Shown: positions 54,309 to 62,573 of the stretch, piece after piece
Layout of the letters: every line of letters begins with the position of its first letter
Numbering within the stretch: the first letter of the stretch is position 1
Source: Pedobacter sp.
Lineage (GTDB): Bacteria; Bacteroidota; Bacteroidia; Sphingobacteriales; Sphingobacteriaceae
Direction: 5' to 3'
Assembly: GCF_031119335.1 (NCBI RefSeq)
Contig: NZ_JAVHXT010000005.1
Location: forward strand, 124,001 to 188,000
DNA length: 64,000 bases
Notes under the pieces: model-generated
The model's database searches: none
Told to the model about the DNA's origin: nothing
The model's input: the letters and a program-made list of their open reading frames with translations, nothing else
Program-made: the position numbers and the translations under genes

Positions 54309-54316
54309 CAAAGATA
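54309..54316 (-). promoter_or_regulatory. Possible -7 box for serS
   Basis: The minus strand reads TATCTTTG 17 bases before the serS ATG. It matches TAnnTTTG; a -33 element is not evident. Confidence 0.5.
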
Positions 54317-54366
54317 ATAAGAGTTTTCAGTTTTCAGTTGGCAGTTTTCAATAGTGATTTTCCAAT

Positions 54367-54387
54367 CTCAATACTCAATACTCAATA
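54367..54387. repeat. Three tandem copies of CTCAATA before rsmI
   Basis: Three exact heptamers lie 10 bases before the rsmI ATG, in the serS-rsmI divergent gap. Just before them, 54321-54350 has repeated CAGTTTTCA and CAGTTGG words. Both look like simple low-complexity intergenic DNA. Confidence 0.7.
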
Positions 54388-54396
54388 CTAGATACT

Positions 54397-55119
54397 ATGA
54401 TTGGTAAACTTTACATCGTACCTACACCTATCGGTAACTTGGAAGACATGACTTTTAGGGCTATTCGTATTTTAAAAGAGGTGGATTTGATTTTGGCAGA
54501 AGATACACGTACCAGTGCACCTTTGTTGAAGCATTTCGGTATTGATAAAAGGGTTTTTGCTCATCATCAGCATAACGAACATAAGGCAACAGCCGAGATT
54601 ATCAAGTTTTTAAAGGAAGGCCAAAATATCGCTCTAATTTCTGATGCAGGCACGCCAGCCATTTCCGACCCAGGTTTTTTCTTGGTACGTGAAGCGATTA
54701 AGCATGAAATTGAAATCACTTGCTTGCCCGGAGCTACTGCCTTTGTACCTGCTTTGGTTAACTCGGGCCTACCTAACGACCAATTTGTTTTTGAAGGATT
54801 TCTGCCAGTGAAGAAAGGTCGCCAAACGAGATTAAAGCAACTTGTGGAAGAAGAAAGAACAATGATTTTTTACGAAAGTCCGCACCGTTTATTGAAAACA
54901 TTAACCGAGTTTGCTGAGTTTTTTGGCGAGGATAGACAGGTTTGCGTGAGTAGGGAATTAAGTAAAATGTACGAAGAAAATGTTCGTGGCACAGTTATAG
55001 AAGTAAAATCACATTTTGAAAACAATATTTTAAAAGGAGAATTCGTAATTTGTGTTGGTGGTTTAGTTGAAGATAAAACCGCGAAGAAAAAAGATAAGTA
55101 TGGAAAGCTTGATAGTTAA
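54397..55119 (+). CDS. rsmI: 16S rRNA (cytidine-1402-2'-O)-methyltransferase RsmI
   Basis: A 240-residue SAM-dependent methyltransferase of the tetrapyrrole-methylase fold, which methylates C1402 of 16S rRNA. Motifs: YIVPTPIGNLEDMTFRAIRI at the N-terminus, LAEDTRTSAPLLKHF, LISDAGTPAISDPG and the PGA(T)AF loop, then FYESPHRLLKTL and VCVSRELSKMYEE. Its last 20 bases overlap the start of the MntA-like gene. The basic tail (KTAKKKDKYGKLDS) runs into the overlap. Confidence 0.95.
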   Translation: MIGKLYIVPTPIGNLEDMTFRAIRILKEVDLILAEDTRTSAPLLKHFGIDKRVFAHHQHNEHKATAEIIKFLKEGQNIALISDAGTPAISDPGFFLVREAIKHEIEITCLPGATAFVPALVNSGLPNDQFVFEGFLPVKKGRQTRLKQLVEEERTMIFYESPHRLLKTLTEFAEFFGEDRQVCVSRELSKMYEENVRGTVIEVKSHFENNILKGEFVICVGGLVEDKTAKKKDKYGKLDS

Positions 55120-55402
55120 TCATTTAACAGAAATCAAAAAACTATTTAAAAGATATGGCGTAAAAAAGGCATATCTTTTTGGCAGTGCCGCTAAAAAGCA
55201 GCTATCAGCAAATAGCGATATTGATTTCTTAGTAGATTTTTCCGATAAGTCGGATTTTGAAGGTTACTCAAACAACTATTTCAATTTACTTTATGCATTA
55301 CAAGATTTATTGAAAAAAGATGTTGATTTAATTGCTGAAGAGACGTTGAGCAATCCATATTTGATTGAAAGTATTAATCAAAGCAAAATTCAATTGTTAT
55401 GA
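55100..55402 (+). CDS. mntA: MntA-like nucleotidyltransferase antitoxin
   Basis: A 100-residue minimal nucleotidyltransferase. The motif GSAAKKQL...DID places Gly28-Ser29 and Asp40/Asp42 as in MNT enzymes, with a third acidic residue near KKDVDLI. In type VII toxin-antitoxin pairs this protein adds AMP to the HepT toxin and silences it. I start at the ATG at 55100 rather than the TTG at 55067. It shares an ATGA overlap with the HEPN gene and overlaps rsmI by 20 bases. Confidence 0.88.
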   Translation: MESLIVNHLTEIKKLFKRYGVKKAYLFGSAAKKQLSANSDIDFLVDFSDKSDFEGYSNNYFNLLYALQDLLKKDVDLIAEETLSNPYLIESINQSKIQLL

Positions 55403-55746
55403 TTTCTTTAGAAGAGAAAAAATTGCTTAAAGATATTGAAATAGCAATTCTGTCTATACACGACCATCTTAATCATACACTCGATTTTAACTTATATCAG
55501 CAAAATAAAACCATTCGAAGAGCAGTAGAAAGAGAGTTAGAAATTATTGGAGAAGCTATAAATAAGCTTTTAAAAATTAACACAGAAGTAAAAATTTCTT
55601 ATGCAAGACAAATTGTTGATTTACGAAATAAAGTAATTCATGCTTACGATAATGTTAACAACATTATTATTTGGAAAATAGTCACAAAAGACCTTCCAAT
55701 TTTATTATCAGAAGTAAATACATATTTAAACCCAGACCATGATTAA
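55399..55746 (+). CDS. hepT: HepT-like HEPN toxin
   Basis: A 115-residue all-helical HEPN (DUF86) protein. The active-site motif Rx4HxY is intact at residues 76-83 (RNKVIHAY): Arg76 and His81 for RNase activity, and Tyr83 as the residue that MntA-type partners modify with AMP. The N-terminal ISLEEKKLLKDIEIAILSI and RAVERELEIIGEAINKL helices are typical. It overlaps the MntA-like gene by 4 bases and the following gene by 8, so all three are coupled. Confidence 0.88.
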   Translation: MISLEEKKLLKDIEIAILSIHDHLNHTLDFNLYQQNKTIRRAVERELEIIGEAINKLLKINTEVKISYARQIVDLRNKVIHAYDNVNNIIIWKIVTKDLPILLSEVNTYLNPDHD

Positions 55747-56383
55747 CATAGATAGATTTTTGGCCGACGAGCAAGACCCGAAAGCCGTAGAAAAAGTAGC
55801 AGGTAAATTAAATGATTTACTAACCAGCGGTGAAGAAATTTTATACCTAGCTGTACAGAAAAAACCTGCGGTAAACTTGTTGCCAGATTGCATAGCGATT
55901 AGCAACAAAAGAATTTTTTACTGCTCGCCTAGCAATTTAGGCTTAACTATGAATTTCAAGGATATTTCTTGGAAGAACATTAAAGAAGTTTCTTTTAAGG
56001 AAGGTTTGTTAGGTTCTAAGTTTATTTGCGTGCCACAATCTGGCGAAAACATCGTAACTGATTTCATTCCAAAAGTGCAGGTTCGTAAACTGCACCAAGC
56101 GGCCAACCAACAATTGGAAGAGTACAAAGAGTTGCTGAGACAACAAAAGTTGGAAGAGAACCGAGCAACAGCATCTACATTTAATGTTCCAGCAACACCC
56201 CAAGTCATTGATTTACCCATTGAGGAAGCTGTGGTTATCCCAGAAATTGCACCTGTTGTTGAAGTAAATAAGGAAGACGAGATTGAGCAAAAACTGATTA
56301 AGCTAAAAACTTTATACGATAAGCAGTTGATTACCCGTGAGGAGTATGAGCATAAAAAAGCCGCGATTTTAGATAGTATGTAG
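55739..56383 (+). CDS. PH and SHOCT domain protein
   Basis: A 214-residue soluble protein. The N-terminal half has a PH-like fold (GEEILYLAVQKKP, CIAISNKRIFYCSPSNLG, MNFKDISWKNIKEVSFKEG). After a Lys/Glu helix and a Pro/Val linker, the C-terminal 35 residues form a SHOCT motif (QKLIKLKTLYDKQLITREEYEHKKAAIL). Such proteins have membrane- or multimer-related roles that are not defined. Its first 8 bases overlap the HEPN toxin gene, so it probably belongs to the host operon into which the toxin pair entered. Confidence 0.82.
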   Translation: MINIDRFLADEQDPKAVEKVAGKLNDLLTSGEEILYLAVQKKPAVNLLPDCIAISNKRIFYCSPSNLGLTMNFKDISWKNIKEVSFKEGLLGSKFICVPQSGENIVTDFIPKVQVRKLHQAANQQLEEYKELLRQQKLEENRATASTFNVPATPQVIDLPIEEAVVIPEIAPVVEVNKEDEIEQKLIKLKTLYDKQLITREEYEHKKAAILDSM

Positions 56384-56392
56384 GCATTTTAG

Positions 56393-56476
56393 CCGTCATT
56401 TCGACGAAGAATGAGGAGAAATCTGTTTGTATAACGAGACTAACTTGGAGATTTCTCACTACGTTCGAAATGACGG
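56393..56476. repeat. REP-like inverted repeat, GTCATTTCGACG class
   Basis: The ends CCGTCATTTCG (56393-56403) and CGAAATGACGG (56466-56476) pair perfectly; an inner pair is GAGAAATCT (56416-56424) with AGATTTCTC (56449-56457). It lies in the 121-base gap before lnt and could also work as a terminator for the operon upstream. Confidence 0.8.
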
Positions 56477-56504
56477 AGTTATTAATGCGCTGTGATAAAC
56501 ACGA

Positions 56505-58124
56505 ATGAAACTCAAACAAAATTACCTCCTAGCGCTACTTAGTGCTTTTACCATGTGGTTGGCTTGGCCACCGCACAATTGGCTGGCACCTCTGCTTTTT
56601 GTAGGTTTAGTGCCTTTACTAATCGCATTAAAGCAAATCACAAGCAGTTCCGATAAAAAAACGGGCAAAAAGGTTTTCCTTATCGCTGGTTTAACTTTCT
56701 TGGTTTGGAATACTGCTTCGATTTACTGGGTTTTTAACTCTATCAATGCCGTTAATACAGGTGTTGTGGGTACAATTATTTCTTTATTGGTTTCGCTTAT
56801 TCCTTACGGATTAGGAGCGCTGTTAATGACTTTTGCTTTTTGGCTATATTACAGGCTAAGCACATACACCAATAAAAAATGGGCTGGCTATGCTTCGCTA
56901 ATCGCCTTTTACATCAGCATGGAATATTTACACCAAGACTGGGATTTAGCCTTTCCTTGGATGACTTTAGGCAATGGCTTTGCAGGTATGCACCAAATTG
57001 TACAGTGGTATGAGTTTACTGGAGTTTACGGTGGTTCACTTTGGATTTTACTAAGCAACATTTTAGCCTTCGAAGCTTATCAGCAAATCAAATCTCAAAA
57101 GCAATACAAATTGACAGGCATTTGGGCTTTGCTTGTTCTTTTACCTATCGGGATTTCTATTTACCAATACAAAAACTACGAAGAGAAAAGCGTTCCTGTA
57201 AATGTGGTTACGGTACAACCCAATATAGATCCTTATGAGAAATATGGCAATACGTCTGCAAACGAACAGTTAAACATCTTAATCAAACTTTCTGATTCTG
57301 TAGGCCAACCAAACACCGAATATTTCATTTGGCCAGAAACTGCCATCCCGAACTATGCAGATGAAGATAGGATTAGAAGCAATGCTGATTTTTTACAGGC
57401 ACAACAGTTTTTATCAAAATATAAAAATGGCACACTTATTACAGGAATTGAAAGTGTAAGGTTTTATAACGATAAAAAAACATTGTCTGCTAAAGAAAAT
57501 CCGAACGGTGGATATTATGATAATTACAATGCGGCCATGCAGGTAGAAAATTCTGCCAGTGTAGCATTTTATCATAAATCGAAACTAGTACCTGGCGTAG
57601 AGAAAATGCCTTTCCCTAAAGTGTTTTCTTTTTTAGCACCCGTATTTGCACAATTAGGTGGTAGCGTATCTGGCTGGGGCTGGCAAGAAGAACCGGGTGT
57701 TTTTTACGCCCGCAGCGGTATTGGCGTTGCCCCCATAATTTGCTACGAATCTATTTGGGGCGATTGGGTTGCAGGCTCAGTAAAACAAGGTGCACAATTT
57801 ATAGCAGTTATCACTAACGATGGTTGGTGGGGCAATACCTCTGGAAAGGACCAACATTTACTGTATGCTAAGTTACGGTCTATCGAAACACGGAGGTATG
57901 TAGTTCGCTCTGCAAACACTGGCATTTCGGGTTTTATTAACCAACGTGGTGATGTAGTGCAGCAGTCTAAATGGTGGACACGAACTGCTCTCAAAGCAGA
58001 CATTAACCTGAATGATGAAATTACTTTTTACGTAGATTACGGAGATATCATTGCAAAAATAAGTATTGTACTAGGATTGATAGCCGCAGCGTTTATCCTG
58101 GTAAAGAAATGGATACTTAAATAG
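56505..58124 (+). CDS. lnt: Apolipoprotein N-acyltransferase
   Basis: A 539-residue inner-membrane enzyme that adds the third acyl chain to lipoproteins. Six to eight helices cover 1-220 and the last 25 residues; the nitrilase domain lies between. The catalytic triad is visible: Glu in FIWPETAIPN, Lys in FYHKSKLVPGVEKMPF, Cys in PIICYESIWGD. The conserved ITNDGWWG and RSANTGISGFIN follow. The gene is followed after 68 bases by a second lspA, so two lipoprotein-processing steps are linked. Confidence 0.95.
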   Translation: MKLKQNYLLALLSAFTMWLAWPPHNWLAPLLFVGLVPLLIALKQITSSSDKKTGKKVFLIAGLTFLVWNTASIYWVFNSINAVNTGVVGTIISLLVSLIPYGLGALLMTFAFWLYYRLSTYTNKKWAGYASLIAFYISMEYLHQDWDLAFPWMTLGNGFAGMHQIVQWYEFTGVYGGSLWILLSNILAFEAYQQIKSQKQYKLTGIWALLVLLPIGISIYQYKNYEEKSVPVNVVTVQPNIDPYEKYGNTSANEQLNILIKLSDSVGQPNTEYFIWPETAIPNYADEDRIRSNADFLQAQQFLSKYKNGTLITGIESVRFYNDKKTLSAKENPNGGYYDNYNAAMQVENSASVAFYHKSKLVPGVEKMPFPKVFSFLAPVFAQLGGSVSGWGWQEEPGVFYARSGIGVAPIICYESIWGDWVAGSVKQGAQFIAVITNDGWWGNTSGKDQHLLYAKLRSIETRRYVVRSANTGISGFINQRGDVVQQSKWWTRTALKADINLNDEITFYVDYGDIIAKISIVLGLIAAAFILVKKWILK

Positions 58125-58192
58125 TTGCTCGCCCACTCCTACTATGCGATACACAAATCAGTTAACCGTTTCAACGATTAAACAATTAACCA

Positions 58193-58720
58193 ATGCCTAA
58201 TAAAACCTCTATAAAATTTGCTTTCCTGCTAATTATCGTTGCCCTAAATCTAGGTTGCGACCAATTTTCGAAGGTAATTGCACGTAAAAACATTGAGACT
58301 TATGAGCAAATCACCATCATTAAGGATCGGTTTATTTTAACCAAAGTTGAAAATACTGGTGCATTTCTGAGCGCTGGAAGCAACCTACCCGAGTTTGTAC
58401 GTATCGCAGTTTTAACAGTGCTTCCAATTTTAGTTCTGAGCTACGGATTGTGGTTTCTTTACTCCAACAAACATTTGCCTCGTCTAATGCAAATTGGCAT
58501 CTGTTTCTTAATTGGTGGAGGTATTGGAAACATCTATGATCGGATTGTTTACGGCTCCGTAACCGATTTCCTATTTATGGATTTTGTGCTGTTTAGAACA
58601 GGTATTTTTAACTTGGCAGATGTTTCTATTATGATTGGAATTGGGTTATTGCTGTTGCAGAACTTAATGGCTAGCAGAATAAAAAAACAAGAAGCCGAAC
58701 AAGAAGAGGCTTCGATTTAA
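58193..58720 (+). CDS. Lipoprotein signal peptidase family protein (copy 2)
   Basis: A 175-residue, four-helix LspA homologue. Motifs: CDQFSKVIARKNI, VENTGAFLSAGS, GGGIGNIYDRIVYGSVTDFL (first catalytic Asp) and FNLADVSIMIGIG (second catalytic Asp). It is shorter than the copy at 45998 because it lacks the long loop between the two Asp motifs. Both catalytic sites are intact, so two active enzymes are possible. It lies 68 bases after lnt. Confidence 0.88.
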   Translation: MPNKTSIKFAFLLIIVALNLGCDQFSKVIARKNIETYEQITIIKDRFILTKVENTGAFLSAGSNLPEFVRIAVLTVLPILVLSYGLWFLYSNKHLPRLMQIGICFLIGGGIGNIYDRIVYGSVTDFLFMDFVLFRTGIFNLADVSIMIGIGLLLLQNLMASRIKKQEAEQEEASI

Positions 58721-58731
58721 GATGCGAGTAT

Positions 58732-58865
58732 AGCCCTGATTGAAATGGAAATACTTTTTGTTTTTACAACTAGGAAGTTTTTAATCTTGGCTTACGTAAT
58801 AGATCCCTCGGAACTCGGGATGACAGGTCGCCCAAACAAAAAGATTGCAATGAAAAGCAGGACTT
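58732..58865. repeat. Structured intergenic repeat, copy 2
   Basis: The ends CCTGATTG (58735-58742) and AAAGCAGG (58854-58861) form a closing stem. Inside, CTTTTTGTTT (58754-58763) pairs perfectly with AAACAAAAAG (58834-58843). Relative to copy 1 at 48372-48523, the stem base pair C-G has become T-A on both sides. Only the right half of the REP-like core (CGGGATGACAGG) remains. Confidence 0.7.
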
Positions 58866-58953
58866 TCAGAAGATAGTAGCACTGCATTTGCGCTTCTAAA
58901 AGCCTAAAATTAAACTCAATTTGTATATTCGTCAATCTAAACTCGTAACTCGT

Positions 58954-60594
58954 TTAATCCATATACTTGCCTACAATTGGCATACGGCGACCCATTCCAA
59001 ATGCTTTGGGTGATACCCTTAGAATTGGCGGAGTTTGGTAACGTTTAAATTCTGCCAGGTTAACCATTCGTAGAATTCGTTTCACCAAAGCTTCGTCAAA
59101 ACCTTGTGCAATAATTTCTTTTGAGCCTTTTTTAAGTTCGATATGCTGATAAAGAATAGCATCTAAAACATCATATTCTGGCAACGAATCTGAGTCTTTT
59201 TGGTCTGGTCGCAGCTCTGCTGATGGCGGTTTAACGATGGTATTTATTGGGATAATTTCTTTGTCTTTGTTGATGTACTCGGCCAATTTGAAAACTTGTG
59301 TTTTGTAGACATCGCCAATAACGCTGATAGCACCACACATATCTCCATAAAGAGTGCCGTAACCTACGGCGCACTCACTTTTGTTGGATGTGTTAAGCAA
59401 AATGTAGCCAAATTTATTGGACATGGCCATTACCACAATACCGCGAGAGCGAGCTTGGATATTTTCTTCAGTTAGATTAAAAGCTAAGCCTTCGAATGGT
59501 TTTGCCAACATACTGTCGAAAGCGTCGGCAGCTTCCTTAATTGGTATAATTTCGTGCTTGCAGCCAATGCTTTCGACCAAATCAAGCGCATCTTGCACAG
59601 AGTGGTCTGACGAATATTTTGACGGCATTAGCACCGCCATTACGTTTTCTGCACCTAAAGCTCGACAAGCCAAAGCGCAAACTACTGCAGAGTCAATACC
59701 ACCAGACAAGCCTAAAACTGCTTTTTTGAACCCCGATTTTGCGAAGTAATCTTTAATGCCCAAAACCAAAGCGTCGTGGATTTGCTCTATATCTGATGTT
59801 CTTTCTGCCGCCGGATATTTGTTCTTCACGTTCTGCACTTCATCTAGATCAAAAACCTGTAGATCTTCTTCAAAGTACTTCATTTCGGCTTTCAACGAAC
59901 CTTCTTCATCAAACACCAAAGAGCCTCCATCAAAAATAATTTCGGTTTGTGCACCAACTTGGTTCACATAGAACAGCGGCAACTGATATTTCTTCGCATT
60001 ATCTGACAATACTTTAATCCTATCTTCATCATGTCCGTAATCAAACGGCGAAGCCGCAATATTGATCATCAAATCTGGCTGCTGTTTTACCAGTTCATCC
60101 ATCGGACAAGAAACATACAAAGGGTTATCATTGATGTTCCAAAGATCTTCGCAGATGGTTAGCGCTATCTTTTTGCCCTTGTAATCTACACAGTCAAAAA
60201 CAGTATTGGGCTCAAAATAGCGGTATTCATCAAACACATCGTAAGTTGGCAGCAAAGCTTTTTTAACTATCTGTTTAACTTCGCCATTGGCGATAAAATA
60301 CGCAGCGTTAAACAAATCCTTACCTTCTAAAACTGGATTTTTGATGGGCAAACCAACAATGCAGGCAATGTCTGTACAGTGCAGAGCAATTTCTTGAGCT
60401 GCCTTATCGCAAAGCGAAATAAAATCTTCGAACTCCAGAAAATCACGTGGCGGATAACCACAGATAGCCAACTCGGCAAATACTACAATATCTGCACCTT
60501 TAGCCTTTGCCAAAGCCACGTTTGAAATAATTTTTTGCGTATTACTTTCGAAATTACCAATGTGGTAGTTGAGTTGTGCTAATGCTATCTTCAT
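58954..60594 (-). CDS. nadE: Glutamine-dependent NAD+ synthetase
   Basis: About 546 residues and two domains. The nitrilase-type glutaminase (1-260) has Glu in FAELAICGYPPRDFL, Lys in KKALLPTYDVFDEYRYF and Cys in ALTICEDLWN. The synthetase domain (from about 280) has the PP-loop LGLSGGIDSAVVCAL and NTSNKSECAVGYGTLYGDM. It makes NAD from deamido-NAD. I start at the ATG at 60594 (MKIALAQLNYH), the first residue of the nitrilase fold; the longer start adds 11 non-conserved residues. Neighbour of gldB, as often in this phylum. Confidence 0.95.
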   Translation of the reverse strand: MKIALAQLNYHIGNFESNTQKIISNVALAKAKGADIVVFAELAICGYPPRDFLEFEDFISLCDKAAQEIALHCTDIACIVGLPIKNPVLEGKDLFNAAYFIANGEVKQIVKKALLPTYDVFDEYRYFEPNTVFDCVDYKGKKIALTICEDLWNINDNPLYVSCPMDELVKQQPDLMINIAASPFDYGHDEDRIKVLSDNAKKYQLPLFYVNQVGAQTEIIFDGGSLVFDEEGSLKAEMKYFEEDLQVFDLDEVQNVKNKYPAAERTSDIEQIHDALVLGIKDYFAKSGFKKAVLGLSGGIDSAVVCALACRALGAENVMAVLMPSKYSSDHSVQDALDLVESIGCKHEIIPIKEAADAFDSMLAKPFEGLAFNLTEENIQARSRGIVVMAMSNKFGYILLNTSNKSECAVGYGTLYGDMCGAISVIGDVYKTQVFKLAEYINKDKEIIPINTIVKPPSAELRPDQKDSDSLPEYDVLDAILYQHIELKKGSKEIIAQGFDEALVKRILRMVNLAEFKRYQTPPILRVSPKAFGMGRRMPIVGKYMD

Positions 60595-60621
60595 GATTTT
60601 TTCTGAGCTATAAATATAAAA

Positions 60622-60647
60622 AAACAAGCCTTGATGAAGGCTTGTTT
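60622..60647 (-). terminator. Terminator after the beta-barrel gene
   Basis: A perfect 11-base stem AAACAAGCCTT/AAGGCTTGTTT with a four-base loop lies 28 bases past the stop at 60675. On the minus strand seven T follow. Strong. Confidence 0.9.
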
Positions 60648-60674
60648 AGTTAAAATTGAAATATTTTTTGGCTG

Positions 60675-61337
60675 TTAGAAGAACACGCCAATGTTTAATG
60701 CCACAAAGTGATTTTTAACCGAATGTGGCTTTTTAGCAATGTTTGTTAAACCGTTGTTATAGGTAATACCACCCAATAAGCTAGTTTTTCCGCTTAAGCG
60801 ATATTCTACACCACCGCCGATAATCATTCCAGCACGTAGAAACTTAGTGTTATCCGTAGCTTTAATATCATCAGCTAAAGGTGTGTTGCCTTGCTCTACA
60901 TCTTGGCGTGCTCCAATTCTAAAATCGGTAGTTAAGCCAAACTGGCCGTACCATTTCATATCATCCTTTTCATCAGTTTTCAACTTAATAGAAAGTGGAA
61001 TTTGCAAGTATTGCATCTTATATTTCACGTTATATGCAGTATTTGCTCCAGCAGCAGCAGTATGGTAAGGTGAAAAATTAATGATTTCTCCTTCGCCGTT
61101 AATGGTAGTAACAGTTAAACCTGTTGCAAAGCAATAGTTTTCAGCAAATTCAAAATCGCTCATTAAGCCGTACGTAAAGCCAGTGCTTAAACCGTTGCCT
61201 TTTCCATTTTCTACTTTTAGGAAACCAAAGTTTGGATGAGCCGTTAATCCGAGTCTAATTTGAGATGCATCTTGAGCAAATAAACTTGCCGATGCAAAAG
61301 TGAATAGCAATGCAAATAGTGTTTTTTTCATAGTCAT
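60675..61337 (-). CDS. Outer-membrane beta-barrel protein (PorT-like)
   Basis: A 220-residue protein with a signal peptide (ending SASLFAQ) and an eight- to ten-strand barrel pattern: SQIRLGLTAHPNFGFLKV, GLSTGFTYGLMSDFEF, YKMQYLQIPLSIKLKT, MKWYGQFGLTTDFRIG, AGMIIGGGVEYRL, HFVALNIGVFF. It ends in Phe. This is the small barrel family (outer membrane protein beta-barrel) abundant in Bacteroidota; the function is unknown. It is transcribed alone. ATG at 61331 is an equally good start. Confidence 0.85.
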   Translation of the reverse strand: MTMKKTLFALLFTFASASLFAQDASQIRLGLTAHPNFGFLKVENGKGNGLSTGFTYGLMSDFEFAENYCFATGLTVTTINGEGEIINFSPYHTAAAGANTAYNVKYKMQYLQIPLSIKLKTDEKDDMKWYGQFGLTTDFRIGARQDVEQGNTPLADDIKATDNTKFLRAGMIIGGGVEYRLSGKTSLLGGITYNNGLTNIAKKPHSVKNHFVALNIGVFF

Positions 61338-61401
61338 AAATTATTAATACTGTTTTTAAATTCTAGAGCTGTCATATTAACGACAGTTCACATTCGTTTT
61401 A

Positions 61402-61409
61402 TATATTTG
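61402..61409 (+). promoter_or_regulatory. -7 box very close to the gldB start
   Basis: TATATTTG fits TAnnTTTG and ends only 6 bases before the ATG at 61416. If used, the mRNA would begin at or near the start codon. No clear -33 element is visible. Confidence 0.4.
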
Positions 61410-61415
61410 TTAGCA

Positions 61416-62459
61416 ATGATACATAAATCGAAATTTCGCCAAAGTTATCTATTTTTTTTATGTGCTGTTGCTTTTTTTTCGTGCAACAAAAGTACTAAAC
61501 CCGATGTAGGCAATATCAAAGTCGATATTAAAATTGAAAGATTTGACAAGGACTTGTATAATGGAAGAGAAAAGAGCATTGCTTTAACAGACAGCTTGTT
61601 GCATAAAAAGTATGGCGCTTTTTACGAAGACTTTATTTTCAAAATGGTTGGCAACGAAAGTTATAGCCGTCAAGAAGTACTGCAAGGCTTGTATGAAGAC
61701 AGAAACAACGCTTTTGCTGATTTAAATAAAGAAGTAGATAGTGTTTTCCCGAGCCTTACGCAAGTTGAAAACGAACTAACCCAAAGCTTCAAGTACATTA
61801 AATACTACTACCCTAAGGCTCAAATTCCACGTTTTATTGGTTTCCTTTCGGGTTTTTCTTACCAAACGCCAATAGGCGATGATTATGTGGGTATCGGATT
61901 GGATATGTTTTTGGGAAAAGACAGTAAATTTTATGGTGCATTAGTTCATAGCATACCACTTTATCTTTCTAGGAGATTTACACCAGATTATATTGTGCCT
62001 CGGGTAAGTGAGTATTACGCTAGAGAAAATCTCTTTAGAGAACGTGATGAAGATCGTTCGCTCTTATCTAAAATGATATACAATGGTAAGATTTTGTATT
62101 TTATGGATCAGATTATGCCAGATAATTTACCTGACAGTATAAAGATTGGCTACACTGGCCAACAATTAGATTGGTGCAAAACATACGAAGCAGAAATTTG
62201 GGCATATTACTTAGAAAACAATTTTCTCTACGAAACAGACTATCCAAAAATACAGGTTTTCTTAAGTGAAGGACCATTTACGCCAGGTTTGGGAGAAAAT
62301 AGGTTATCGGCACCAAAATTGGGAGTTTGGTCTGGCTGGCAAATTGTGAGGAAGTACATGCAGGAAAATCCGAAGGTTACTTTACAAAAACTCATGGCAG
62401 AAACCGATGCACAAAAAATATTAACCAATTCGAAGTATAAACCTAAACTTTCGAATTAA
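61416..62459 (+). CDS. gldB: Gliding motility lipoprotein GldB
   Basis: About 347 residues. The lipoprotein signal ends AFFSC. The mature region KPDVGNIKVDIKIERFDKDL, the central YYYPKAQIPRFIGFLSGFSYQ, GIGLDMFLGKDSKFYGAL and the C-terminal PGLGENRLSAPKLGVWSGW are characteristic of GldB, required for gliding and T9SS function in Flavobacterium. It also occurs in non-gliding relatives. I start at the ATG at 61416; the TTG at 61407 is not needed. gldC, often next to it, is not seen here. Confidence 0.92.
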   Translation: MIHKSKFRQSYLFFLCAVAFFSCNKSTKPDVGNIKVDIKIERFDKDLYNGREKSIALTDSLLHKKYGAFYEDFIFKMVGNESYSRQEVLQGLYEDRNNAFADLNKEVDSVFPSLTQVENELTQSFKYIKYYYPKAQIPRFIGFLSGFSYQTPIGDDYVGIGLDMFLGKDSKFYGALVHSIPLYLSRRFTPDYIVPRVSEYYARENLFRERDEDRSLLSKMIYNGKILYFMDQIMPDNLPDSIKIGYTGQQLDWCKTYEAEIWAYYLENNFLYETDYPKIQVFLSEGPFTPGLGENRLSAPKLGVWSGWQIVRKYMQENPKVTLQKLMAETDAQKILTNSKYKPKLSN

Positions 62460-62490
62460 GTGAAAGTAAAAAACTAGTCGCATCTACAAG

Positions 62491-62524
62491 CTTACCAAGC
62501 TGTAACAATTTTCATATTGGTAAG
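62491..62524. other. Small inverted repeat between gldB and patatin
   Basis: CTTACCAA (62491-62498) pairs with TTGGTAAG (62517-62524) across 18 bases. No T-run follows on either strand, so its role as a terminator is doubtful. The rest of the 114-base gap shows nothing. Confidence 0.4.
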
Positions 62525-62573
62525 TCCGATGATAGTTTTAAAAATTGTAATTCGTAAATCTACAATCTAAATT

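Noticed and set aside
55100..55746. MNT-HEPN pair as part of a larger defence island
   Set aside because: The neighbours are rsmI, a PH/SHOCT protein, lnt and lspA, all housekeeping-type; no restriction, Abi or recombinase gene is near.
61416..62459. Proof that the organism glides
   Set aside because: gldB also occurs in non-gliding members of the phylum, and no other gld genes are in the window.
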